Origin: Larix kaempferi
Lineage: Eukaryota > Streptophyta > Pinopsida > Pinales > Pinaceae
DNA: 64,000 nucleotides
Direction: 5' to 3'
Assembly: GCA_027924585.1 (NCBI GenBank)
Contig: BSBM01000151.1
Coordinates: 10,387,501 to 10,451,500 of the forward strand
Below, piece by piece: positions 44,701 through 55,882 of the stretch. The stretch's first letter is position 1. Each line of letters begins with the position of its first letter. The notes under the pieces were generated by a model, which was given only the letters and a program-made list of their open reading frames with translations, made no database searches and was not told where the DNA came from. The translations under genes and the position numbers were made by a program.

Positions 44701-47460
44701 TACATCGTTGTTTTTAAAACCCTGCAAGGGGAAAATTCGTTGTTATTTTTTTTTACTTAAATACTGCATAGTAAATATGGCAGCTACTATGCACTCGTGT
44801 TGTCTTGCAGCATGCTAGAACTCATGGTTGGTATGATTCTCTGTAATAATGTCTAACTATACAATGGCTAAGTCGTTTTACCCGATAATGGAAAATCGCT
44901 ATCATTCTCCTTTTAGTGTGGATGCTAGGTATTAACAATGGTTGTTGTTATGCATACGTTTGGATTCCAGCTACTTAAATTTATGAGTCTGGGGTTTTTA
45001 AATAGTAAACTCGCAGCTTGTGTACTAGTAATCTGGCAGCTAAAATTCTGGAAGCTTGTGCAAATCTATGTTTATAATGCCTAACTAAATTGGGCATCGT
45101 AGTACAGAAAGCATCCTAGACTTCAATTCTTGTTACTTGCTTCGATGGGTTTTAAGTGAATATAAAGGGTTGTGGATTTATTGTTTTTAACTTTGGATCT
45201 GTAATGCTATGCTATAGGGATTTCTTGGCTTCTTGGAATAGTACTTAGGTTCGTCAAATCGATCTGTTATTGTTGTTTGCTCATACTTGTAGGTTTAAAT
45301 TTTATTTATTTAATTCATTACTGAACAGCTATGGAGGTGGCCCTAAATAAATGCTAAGTCGTGAGACAGGGGCTTTTATGCATATCTTTAGAAACTCCAT
45401 TTCTCCTGAATTGCATAGCTAGCCCATTCTAGAAGTTTAGAACTTGTTTAATAAATTATCGTATTTTGTTTGTGATGAGGTATTTGTTTAATGTAAAGTG
45501 TGATATTATGCTTTTACCGACTCTATTGGTAAATCCTATGTTTATGGTTGTAAGGTATAATAGTTGTTTTCTTTGAATGCCGGTAAGGCCATACTCTACA
45601 ATGGTTAATATTGTCGTTTATAAGTAAATATTGGTATACATAGATCTGATACTTAAAGTTTATATAAACAGAACTCTAATATTTAAATAAACGCAGGGTT
45701 TCGGGCTTTAAGCTTGGAAAGTATTTTCTCTCCCTGCCTAAATATTTTGGGAGTTTTCTCCGCTAATAATTAAAACAAACCCATCTGTCAATGGATAAGC
45801 TATTTTTTCCAATGACACTATCTTAAAATGATTAAGCATGCATGAATAAAAGTATAGAATAAATAAAAAGAAAAGGAAACAGTAGATTTATACAAGTTCC
45901 ATAATACTCTTCGATACTTTACCTAATGCAGATCTAGATCTCTGGATACAACGTTTTATTATAAGGAAAAAGATAATGCATTGATATACTTTCCAGATCT
46001 ACGATTTATGAAGCATCTAGCACAAAAATTAACTTTGTTCCTAGATCTGAAATCCATTGGTTTAGGAACGTCATTCTCAGATCTGAAATTTAATAATTTA
46101 GAAACATCAAGATTACATAAAAAATCTAATAATTCAAAACACCAATATTAGATATGACATCTATTGATTAGAAATGTCAGTATTAGATCCGACAGATTTC
46201 TCTGCTGAAAGGTTTGTCCTACTATTACTGAAATTCATAAATATAAAGTAAGACTGAAAACACAAGCAAATACTTATTGGTAAAATATTGCAAACCAACT
46301 GACTGAGAAACTGCCACGATCCTCCCAACCTTAGACCGCAACCCATTCCTGGATTGTTCCACCGGTCACCCCCGAGCCGAACTGAGCATGACAAGAATCT
46401 AAGCGATCTAGGGATAGTTTTCTATCTTTGTTACTACCAGCAGAGTAGCCACAAGGTTCTCTTTATCAGCCTATTATGGTGTGAATCATTCTGTATAATC
46501 TTCCCCTTCAACCTTCACAGTCCTTTCACTAGGACAATCCTCTTTTCTAGGACACAACAGACATTCAACAGTCTGATGTTGAGCGCTCAGATTCACGACT
46601 GGACCCTCCAGTGTGCTTGGGAAATTGCTTGCCCCTGCAACATTCCTCTCTCTGCTATATATAATTTTTAAGGGTGAAGGCTGCTAGGAAATTAGGTCTT
46701 TGCAAACTCAATTAACTAAAAAGACACTCTAGCAGTTGTGTAATTATCTTTAATCAGGAAACTAATTTATTTTTATTCCTCACAATTTATTTTAATCTTT
46801 ATTTAATAATATTGGACTTTTACTCACCTAACAACTAGTTAGATCTTTAGTTATCAGCTAATGAACAACCTAGACTCTTGCATGCTCAGCCCCTCTTTGT
46901 GTGGCAGTCCCAGTCAGTCAAAAAGAATAAAATAATAATAGTCTTCGAACCTTTAGGGTAATTAAGTCAAAACATATTGCGGATGCTCCAGAACCTTTTA
47001 GCTCAACATCAGGCAATCACTAGGGGTTCAAGTGTTCCAGAGCATCTCAGCTCACACTTATTCAATAGTTTGGTGCTATTCAGAGATCACTTGTTCAAAA
47101 CACAAAAATAACCATAATTAAATGTTTTAACAATAATAACAATAAAAATAACATAGTCTTCTTTCCTGGGATATGACGGGAAATTGTAGCGGAGATTAAC
47201 ATTTGGCAATCGTGCTCCAATAAGAGGTATCAAAGCAACAAGTCTTGAGTTCGAAACTCACCTGGGTAACTCTGGGGAGATTGTTGGCATTTCAAGGTCC
47301 AACACTCGTTGTCCTAGTTAAAAATCATCCAATGCTCATAACACAGAGTGCAAAGAATGAACGAGAACTCCTAATTCGATTGTTTGAGCTTGAGCAGTTA
47401 ATGATGTTGATTTGCTATGACCAATATCACCATTTGTGAGTGATTGCAGTGAGACCACAC
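44701..47460. other. Intergenic DNA with a diverged LTR-like block
   Basis: No supported gene. Around 46315-46395, CCTCCCAACCTTAGACC and ACCCCCGAGCCGAACTGAGC resemble landmarks of the TGTAACGT solo-LTR family (CCACCCAACCATAGGCC; ACCCCTAAGCTGGGCATG), so an old, unbounded LTR is likely. AGGTATCAAAGCA near 47226 and GAGTTCGAAACTC near 47248 resemble a primer site and a pol III B box, but no element could be delimited. AGATCTGAAA-type short repeats at 45990-46090. Confidence 0.45.
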
Positions 47461-50095
47461 TGTCATGTCCCAAATTTGGCATTGGGTCACAATGGCCTAA
47501 TCGCATTGTCCCTATTCATTAGAGTTTGTCAAATTGATGCTAAAGGTCAAATAATTGCCAAGGAGGAAAATTACTAGTTTCCTAGGTTTGGGATGAAAGC
47601 TTTGGGATTTGGAATAATGGGGATAATAATGTTGAGATATTGTAACTTCAAAGAATATTATATTTGTACTTTATTATTCCGGAGATGTTTCATTCCTCCG
47701 TGAAGATCTTATTGTATATCCAGAGATGTTTATTCCTCCGTCGGAATGTGGTAACTCAGGTTATTAGACTTCCCTAGTGGGGGTCGGCCCTGTATGTGTT
47801 ATGTGGGTCAAAGGGTTATTAGACCACCCTAGAGGGGTCGGCCCAGTCAGTTGTAGTTGGGTATTTAACCCATTGGTTAAATACGAGCCTACGTGTTCTT
47901 GTGTAAAACACAAGTCGGAGTAGTGTATAAATAGAGGAAGTGTATTCCTCATTTGACACACACACTCACTTGAGAAAGGCGCACTTGTGGAGGAGAGGTC
48001 TGCTATGGTGGAGGAGGAGATCATGTCTTTGGTTTGCATCTTTGGATATTGCTGGTCATCTATATTGAGGAAGATTTGCTGGGTTTTCTACCCCATGAGG
48101 GTTTCCCAGGATAAATCTGTGTCTCTTGTGTTTATGCTATGGTTGTTGTTTCTTCAGTGATCCTATATATGCTATTATTGTGAAATGGAATGTAATGCTG
48201 CTATTTTCTGTCTTAGCATATTAAATTTTAACAAATAAATGATGTTTGAACATTAGAATGGCATAAATATTTAATAAAGGAGATAAATAAATATATACAA
48301 GTAAAATTCAAAGTGGCATTTGATCATGAAGACACATGGAGGAAGTGGGACCCACATATGGCTAGATTTCCCCACTACACTTGGCATCATTCTCTCACCA
48401 ATTCGAATTCAAGGTGAATGGTAACATACTTGGCGGAGTCCAAAAGGTATTATTCATGGCATGACTCATCCAAGGTCGAAATATAGAGGAAGAGTAACTC
48501 CCATGGAAGAGGAAGAGGCAATTTGGAGCTAGTGAGACACTTGGGCTAGATTCCCTAGCTCTATGACAAGAATGATGAAGATGCTATGACACCTATGACA
48601 CAAATCAGACCTGAAGGCTGACATATGACATATATGACATGTCAAGGCTAAAAATAGACTCTAAGAGGGCGCTTAAGGGTGTTAGGGAAGCTAAGATGCT
48701 TCCACATGTGATTTGGTGGAAGTGGGAGACTAGGAATTGTTGTACAAATGGCGTTCTTTGGAATCTCTTCCCAACTTGAGTTGGCATGAGTCTATTGGAA
48801 GGAATTCGACCCATGGAAGAAATTAGAACTTTAAAATGTCAATAACAAAGAATGAAACCAGCTCTTGATCATTTGTAGAATTTGCAATTGCATTTGTGAA
48901 GAGGGAGAGCTAGTGGATGACTAGTTGCTTGCCTTAGCCAATTTCGAGGGTGAAAGATTCCCATCTAAGTTGGAAATTGGAAAGGCCATTCAAAACTTTC
49001 ATTTGGAGCTTTAATGGAGTCTTTATTTGCAATTGTAAGCTACAGGGCAGCCCATGGGGTCTTCTATTGCAGCTCACTCCTTCAACCATTTCCAGTTTTG
49101 ATGGCATATTCTTGATCCTTGAGGGAGGGCGTTTTTGGTGAGCTATTGTACTCTTTGGGGGAGATTATAATGCCCCATTTATTTTTTAATATGAATTAAA
49201 TACTCTGTTCTTCATCTCCAGAAATTTTTAGGTCAAAATTCCAAGTAGAAATGTATAAATATCAATTTTACTGAAAGGACAGTGCCATTTCCCCACTACC
49301 TTGTTGTGAATCAATGTAGTGCTAATGATTTTGAATGAATGGATGATTATTTGATGAATTTGTGATTAATGGACTGACATGGATTTATTTTACAAGTTTC
49401 ATGTACTGTACTTGAGCATTTGAAGTATTTTTACTCAGTTTAATTGCATTGGGAGAAGAAATAGTGTCATTTCCCCAAGGGTTGAATTGGTGATTTTTGC
49501 AGTTGAATGGGAGAGGGTTGGAATAGATATAATAATAAATTAATGGTGCACATGAGACCTTAATAACATCCTTAATGCATTCCCTACCTCTGTTCATAAA
49601 TTTGAGTGGGTTTGGAGGCATTTGGGAATCCATTTTCAGTACTTACCCCAGGGGGATTTGAACCCCAAATTACTAGTAAATTGCATACAAGGTCCAGAAT
49701 CTTAAGAGAGTTTGCAGAGGTATTTTGGTGGACATATGTCATCCCTGAACATCATATTCAAGTCTTAATATCATTCATACACATTCCTTGAAGATTTGAA
49801 GGCATTTGGAGTCAATTTGGGACCTAGAGACCAATACTAGTCAAAGGGAAATCACTAGTAAAGTAACCTACATTGACTAGAATTGAAAGAGGATTTGCAG
49901 AAGTATTTTAAAGGTCCAAAGGAATCCCTGAAACACATATTTATGTTCTAATATCATTCATATACCTTCTCATAATATTTGGGATCATTTGGGGAAAATT
50001 TGGGACCTAGAGATCAAAACTAGTCAAAGGTCTAACTAGTGAAAAAAAAGTGAAAAATTGCCATTTCAATAAAATTCCTAACAAGGGATATTATA
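47461..50095 (+). repeat. Array LTR1 (with nested solo LTR)
   Basis: TGTCATGTCCC...GGGATATTATA. Without the nested 604-bp LTR and one TSD copy it is 2,026 bp, matching LTRs 2-4. The last bases TTATA differ from TTACA by one substitution. Confidence 0.9.
47630..48233 (+). mobile_element. Solo LTR (copia-like), 604 bp, nested in array LTR1
   Basis: TGTTGAGATATTG...AATTTTAACA, flanked by AATAA (47625-47629 and 48234-48238). TATAAATAG at 47926-47934 gives the + orientation. It holds a duplicated block, GGTTATTAGAC...CCCTAG...GGGTCGGCCC, at about 47758 and 47813, upstream of the TATA box. Array LTRs 2-4 show the uninterrupted target. Confidence 0.93.
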
Positions 50096-50096
50096 G

Positions 50097-50108
50097 TGGT
50101 ATCAGAGC
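50097..50108 (+). other. Primer-binding site, array unit 1
   Basis: TGGTATCAGAGC, one base after LTR1. Confidence 0.9.
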
Positions 50109-51090
50109 ATGGTCCTTGCAAATGATGTGGTAGAACATTAATGAAGACCAAGAGTCAAAGAAATAAGCCACCACCCTTAGAAACTGAAACTGGATGCACT
50201 TTGGTGAAAGGGAAGAAGTGCATTCTTTGGTCACCATGAGTAAGGATGGGAAAGGAACGTTAGAGAAGAATGAGGAGTTTAGAAAATTACTGAAACCTTC
50301 CTTTGAAGACAAGTGGAGGCAATTCTTTCAAGAGTTCAAATTGTTGCTTAGTGAACTTGGAAGCAACTCGGAAAAAATAATGAGCAATGGTTCTCTTTTC
50401 AAGGAAAAGGATGAAATAATTTATGTCACAAAAGAAGAACCTAATGTAATTGTGGAATATGAGGTACATGTTGATATGCAGGTTCTTGAAGATGCTACAC
50501 TAAAACAAGAAGAAGGACAATCACTTGTCCTTGTTCAAAGGGATTATGAGTTGCCTCATGGAGAGAGTTGCAAAGCCTTGGAAGAGGTACATGATCTCAC
50601 AATAGTTGGACCAGCCAATTATGGAGAAGATGAATTAAATATTTCAATGGGTAAGAGTTGTAAAGAATTAAAGTTGGTTCATAATTCTTCACCCCACACT
50701 TCTTTTCCAGCCACATCACATTGGGATGAAAATTGGGCAAATTTTTTTTTTCTAGTGGTGCCACATGAGGGGTATGAAACTCCTACCTCTCCTTTTGATG
50801 ATGACATGAATAGAGAACCTCATTATTTAGAATTGCAGCAGCATATTGCTTTACCTTATGATGATACATATCCTCATGGAGGTATGGATGAGACTTCTTT
50901 GAGTCCTTTGAAATCTCCTTGTTTTTTCTGCTCATTATTTGGTTCAGATTTTAGTGGAGATTCTTCATTCACTTCTTGGATGAAAGAATGCATGGCTGAA
51001 TATTTTGATGCATATCACATTCTTTTGGAGCAGCACTATCGAACATGGGATCCTCACCTATGTCATTGGAGCAGATTTGATTGGTCACTT

Positions 51091-51816
51091 TGTAGCTAGG
51101 GTTTTACCCCTAGCTTGTGCCAATGAGCACCTACTAAGGAGAATGGACTCCTTAGTAGCAGTTCAGTATATTAAACTAATTAAGCTAAAACAACAATTAA
51201 ATTACTTCTAAAATATTGCATGAAACATAAACATCAAATGAAAAGAATGACTTTTACTATTAATGTTACCTTGAGTGTCAAGGTTTGATGAAGCCCTTTG
51301 CAGTGTCCAAGAGGATGCTCCAAGCTTCAATATGCTCCTTTCTCCTTCTCCAATGTTGGGGATGGGCCAAAGGTGGCTCTCAAGGTGAAAATAGTTCAAA
51401 GGTGAACTAGGGTTTCGAGAGAGATTTTGGCAGAGTAAGGGTGCTTGTGATTGTGGATATGAAATAAGGGATCTCCATCACCTATTTATAGTTTTTTGGT
51501 GGTGGAGTGCTGACCCATGGTTTTGGGAAACACATGGTTTTAGGCAGCTGTATAGGGTTTTTTCCTCCTTTTCCTCATTATTTTATATTTTTATTCCCTT
51601 TTTAGGGGATTTTTTCTATTTTTGGAGGAAAAGGGGGGTTTTTTAGCCTTTTTTAGGCTATTTTGAGGGTTTTATGGCCTTTTGGAGGCATTTTAGGCCT
51701 TTTGGAGGCTTTTTAATGGGATTTTTGGGGATTTTAATGGAAATATGGTAGGAAAATGGACAAATGAGCCATATAATGTGGTAAATGAGCTAGTGAGCAC
51801 TTTTTGGGTGTTAACA
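51091..51816 (-). mobile_element. Solo LTR, 726 bp, inserted in the unit 1 ORF
   Basis: On the minus strand TGTTAACACCC...CTAGCTACA; flanked by CACTT (51086-51090 and 51817-51821). TATAAATAG on the minus strand at 51482-51490 sets the orientation. G/T-rich in the plus reading, with many TTTTAGGC/GGAGG units near 51640-51720. No internal sequence. Confidence 0.9.
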
Positions 51817-52298
51817 CACTTGAAGATTATATGCACCTAGCAAATGGTGGTCTACTTACTTGGAGGTATAAACACTTTCATGATTCTTTGATGAAGCATC
51901 TTCTTGATGTACATTTTCAGTATGTTGTTATGTACTTTGATGATATATATTTTGTACTTATGATGTTTGGAAGAATGCATACAAGAAAATGGGATCCAAG
52001 AATCCTCTTATCTGATGGTATGGGTTGGAGAGCACTCTTAATTGTTGGGGTGCAATACAAGCAATGGGACCCTGGAATAATTTTTATCTCATTGGTTTCA
52101 AATTTTTTGGGGAAACAAGCAGTATGGGAGATGGATTTCCCACTTAATAAAGTGATTTTTATTAGAGTAGTGGAGCAACAAGCATCGTCACTCCTCTTTA
52201 AAATCTTCATGGAAACTCAAAGACTCAAGGTTGGGCAATTCAATGGCAACTTCAAAGAATTATACAGAAAGCAGGTTCTTCAACACCCATCTTTAAAA

Positions 52299-52332
52299 TT
52301 GCTTGAGGACAAGCAATATTGGGAACGGAGGA
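52299..52332 (+). other. Hairpin and polypurine tract, array unit 1
   Basis: Perfect hairpin TTGCTTGAGGACAAGCAA (52299-52316), then the purine-rich GGGAACGGAGGA (52321-52332) with one C interruption. Confidence 0.8.
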
Positions 52333-52334
52333 TT

Positions 52335-54362
52335 TGTCATGTTCCAAATTTGGCATTGGGTCACAATGGCCTAATAACATTGGCCCTATTCATTAGAGTT
52401 TGTCAAATTGATGCTAAAGGTCAAATAATTGCCAAGGAGGAAAATTACTAGTTTCCTAGGTTTGGGGTGGAAGCTTTGGGATTTGGAATAATGGGGATAA
52501 TAAATGATATTTCAACATTAGAATAGCATAAATATTTAATAAATGAGCTAAATAAATATATACAAGTGAAAGTCAAAGTGGCATTTGATCATGAAGACAC
52601 ATGGAGGATGTGGGACCCACATATGGCTAGATTTCCCCACTACACTTGGCATCATTCTCTCACCAATTCGAATTCAAGGTAAATGGTAACATACTTGGGG
52701 GAGTCCAAAAGGTATTATTCATGGCATGAATCATCCAAGGTCGAAATATAGAGGAAGAGTAACTCCCATGGAAGAGGAAGAGGCAATTTGGAGCTAGTGA
52801 GACACTTGGGCTAGATTCCCTAGCTCTATGACAACAATGATGAAGATGCTATGACACCTATGACACAAATTAGACCTGAAGGCTGAAATATGACATATAT
52901 GAAATGGCAGGTCTAAAACTAGACTCTAAGAAGGTGCTCAAGGGTGTTAGGGCAGCTAAGATGCTTCCACATGTGATTTGGTGGAAGTGAGAGACTAGGA
53001 ATTGTTGTCCAAGTGGCGTTCTTTGGAATCTCTTCCCAACTTGAGTTGGAATGAGTCTCTTGGAAGGAATTCGACCCATGGAGGACATTAGAAATTTATA
53101 AAGGTCAATAACAAAGAATGAAACCAGATTTTGAACATTTTTAGAATGTGCAATTGCATTTGTGAAGAGGGAGAGCTAGTAGATGACTAGTTGCTTGCCT
53201 TAGCCAATTTCGAGGGTGAAGGATTCCGATCCAAGTTGGCAATTGGAAAATCCATTCAGACCTTTCATTTCGAGCTTTAATGGAGTATTTATTTGTAGGT
53301 GTAAGATATAGGACATCTCAGGGGGTCTTCTACTGCAGCTCACTCCTTCAACCATTTCCAGTTTTGATGGCATATTCTTGATCCTTGAGGGAGGGCGTTT
53401 TTGGTGAGCAATTGTACTCTTGGGGGGAGATTCTAGTGCCCCATTTATTTTGTAATATGAATTAAATACTCTCTTATTCATCTCTAGAAAGTTTCAGGTT
53501 GAAATTCCAAGTAGAAATGTATAAATCTCAATTTTACTGAAAGGACAGTTCCATTTCCCCACTACTTTGTTGTGAAACAATGTAATGCTAATGATTTGGA
53601 ATGAATGGATGATTCTCTGATGCATTTGTGATTAATGGACTTCCATGGATGTATTTTACAAGTTTCATGTACTGTACTTGAGCATTTGAAGTATTTTTAC
53701 TCAGTTTAATTGCATTGGGAGAAGAAATAGTGCCATTTCCCCAAGGGTCGAATTGGTGATTTTTGCAGTTGAATGGGAGAGGGTTGGAACAGGTATAATA
53801 ATCAATTAATAGTGCACATGAGACCTTAATAACATCCTTAATACATTCCCTACCTCTTTTCAGAAATTTGAGTGTGTTTGGAGGCATTTGGGAAACCATT
53901 TTCAATACTTACCCCAAGGGGATTTGAACCCCAAATTACTAGTAAAATTGCATACTTGGTCCAGAATCTTAAGAGAGTTTGCAGAGGTCTTTTGGTGGCC
54001 ATATTTAATCCCTAAACATCATATTCAAGTCCTAATATTATTCATACACCTTCCTTGAATATTTGAAGGCATCTAGAGTCAATTTGGGACCTAGAGACCA
54101 ATACTAGTCAAAGGGAAATCACTAGTAAAGTTACCTACATTGACCAAAATTGAAAGAGGATTTTCAGAAGTATTTGAAAGTTCCAAAGGAATCCTTTAAA
54201 CATATATTTATGTTCTAATATCATTCATATACCTTCTCAGAATATTTGAGATCATTTGGGGCAAATTTGGGACCTAGAGATCAAAACTAGTCAAAGGTCT
54301 AACTAGGGGAAAAAAAGTGAAAAATTGCCATTTCAATAAAATTTCTAACAAAGGAAATTACA
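52335..54362 (+). repeat. Array LTR2
   Basis: TGTCATGTTCC...GGAAATTACA, 2,028 bp. Preceded by a purine tract and followed by a primer site, so it serves as 3' LTR of unit 1 and 5' LTR of unit 2. Confidence 0.92.
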
Positions 54363-54363
54363 G

Positions 54364-54375
54364 TGGTATCATAGC
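54364..54375 (+). other. Primer-binding site, array unit 2
   Basis: TGGTATCATAGC, one base changed from TGGTATCAGAGC. Confidence 0.85.
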
Positions 54376-54460
54376 ATGGTCTTGTCACCTGATGTGGTAG
54401 AACATTAATGAAGACCGGGAGTCAAAGAAATAAGCCACCACCCTTAGAAACTGAAACTGG

Positions 54461-55822
54461 ATGCACTTTGGTGAAAGGGAAGAAGTAGGAGAAGAAGTGC
54501 ATTCCTTGGTCACCATGAGTAAGGATGGGAAAGGAATCTTAGAGGAGAATGAGGAGTTTAGAAAATTACTGAAACCTTACTTTGAATACAAGTGGAGGCA
54601 ATTCTTTCAAGAGTTCAAATTGTTGCTTAGTGAACTTGGAAGCAACTCAGAAAAAATAATGAGCAATGATTCTCTTTTCAAGGAAAATGATGAAATAATT
54701 TATGTCACAAAAGAGGAACCTAATGTAATTGTGAAACATGACGTACATGTTGATATGCAGGTTTTTGAATATGCTACACTAAAACAAGAAGAAGGACAAG
54801 CACTTGTCCTTGTTCAAAGGGATTATGAGTTGCCCCATGGAGAGAGTTGCAAAGCCTTGGAAGAGGTACATGATCTCACAATAGTTGGACCAGCCAATTA
54901 TGGAGAAGATGAATTAAATATTTCAATGGGTAAGAGTTGTAAAGAATTAAATTTGGTTCATAATTCTTCACCCCACACTTCTTTTCCAGCCACATCACTT
55001 TGGGATGAAAAATGGGTGAAAGGTTTTTTTCTAATGGTGCCACATGAGGGGTATGAAACTCCTACCTCTCCTTTTGATGATGACATGAATAGAGAACCTC
55101 ATTATTTAGAATTGCAGCAGAATATTTCTTTACCTTATGATGATACATATCCTCATGGATGTATGGATGAGACTTCTTTGAGTCCTTTGAAGTCTCCTTG
55201 TTTTTCCTGCTCATTATTTGGTTCAGATTTTAGTGGAGATTCTTCATTCACTTCTTGTATGAAAGAATGCATGGCTGAATATTTTGATGCATATCACATT
55301 CTTTTGGAGAAGCACTATAGAACATGGGATCCTCACCTATGTCATTGGAGCAGATTTGATTGGTCACTTGAAGATTGTATGCACCTAGCAAATGGTGGTC
55401 TACTTACTTGGAGGTATAAACACTTTCATGATTATTTGATGAAGCATCTTCTTGATGTACATTTTCAATATGTTGTTATATACTTTGATGATATATATTT
55501 TGTACTTATGATGTTTGGAAGAATGCATACAAGAAAATGGGATCCAGGAATCCTCTTATCTGATGGTATGGGTTGGAGAGCACTCTTAATTGTTGGGGTG
55601 CAATACAAGCAATGGGACCCTGGAATAATTTTTGTCTCATTGGTTTCAAATTTTTTGGGGAAACAAGCAGTATGGGAGATGGATTTCCCACTTAATAAAG
55701 TGATTTTTATTAGAGTAGTGCAGCAGCAAGCATGGTGGTTCCTCTCTAAAATATTCATGGAAACTCAAAGACACAAGGTTGGGAAATTCAATGGCAACTT
55801 CAAAGAATTATACAGAAAGTAG
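54461..55822 (+). CDS. Short-form orphan ORF, array unit 2 (453 codons, C-terminus cut)
   Basis: Best-preserved array copy. Starts MHFGEREEVGEEVHSLVTMS at the first ATG after the primer site. The acidic, Lys/Glu-rich N-terminal ~110 residues have no counterpart in A. From about residue 110 a diverged relative of A's middle begins. From residue ~240 (SLFGSDFSGDSSF) onward it is close to A, including RTWDPH, YFDDIYFV and KQWDPG. A TAG at 55820-55822, from CAG, removes the last 59 codons, which in A run through the purine tract into the LTR. No Gag, protease, RT or integrase domain recognised. Confidence 0.75.
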   Translation: MHFGEREEVGEEVHSLVTMSKDGKGILEENEEFRKLLKPYFEYKWRQFFQEFKLLLSELGSNSEKIMSNDSLFKENDEIIYVTKEEPNVIVKHDVHVDMQVFEYATLKQEEGQALVLVQRDYELPHGESCKALEEVHDLTIVGPANYGEDELNISMGKSCKELNLVHNSSPHTSFPATSLWDEKWVKGFFLMVPHEGYETPTSPFDDDMNREPHYLELQQNISLPYDDTYPHGCMDETSLSPLKSPCFSCSLFGSDFSGDSSFTSCMKECMAEYFDAYHILLEKHYRTWDPHLCHWSRFDWSLEDCMHLANGGLLTWRYKHFHDYLMKHLLDVHFQYVVIYFDDIYFVLMMFGRMHTRKWDPGILLSDGMGWRALLIVGVQYKQWDPGIIFVSLVSNFLGKQAVWEMDFPLNKVIFIRVVQQQAWWFLSKIFMETQRHKVGKFNGNFKELYRK

Positions 55823-55846
55823 GTTCTTCAACACCGATGTTTAAAA

Positions 55847-55880
55847 TTGCTTGAGGACAAGCAATATTGGGAAGGGAGGA
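55847..55880 (+). other. Hairpin and polypurine tract, array unit 2
   Basis: Hairpin at 55847-55864 (perfect) and GGGAAGGGAGGA at 55869-55880. Confidence 0.85.
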
Positions 55881-55882
55881 TT

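Larger units (their letters stand above)
50194..52451 (+). pseudogene. Short-form orphan ORF, array unit 1, split by a solo LTR
   Basis: ATG at 50194 (MHFGEREEVHSLVTMSKDG) and open to the insertion at 51091. The frame resumes at 51822 (EDYMHLANGGLLTWRYKHFH) and ends at 52451 inside LTR2, like the other copies. Unit 1 lacks a 12-bp segment near the start (coding GEEV) that units 2 and 3 share. Apart from the insertion it is free of stops, so the insertion may be what inactivated it. It is homologous to the C-terminal half of the element A protein; function unknown. Confidence 0.85.

Noticed and set aside
47220-47460. Second SINE or primer site near GGTATCAAAGCA / GAGTTCGAAACTC
   Set aside because: No A box at the right spacing, no tail and no element boundary could be found.
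50194-51099. Three independent element insertions at 47-61 kb
   Set aside because: Inner LTRs lack target duplications and directly join a purine tract to a primer site; only the outer edges share CACAC.
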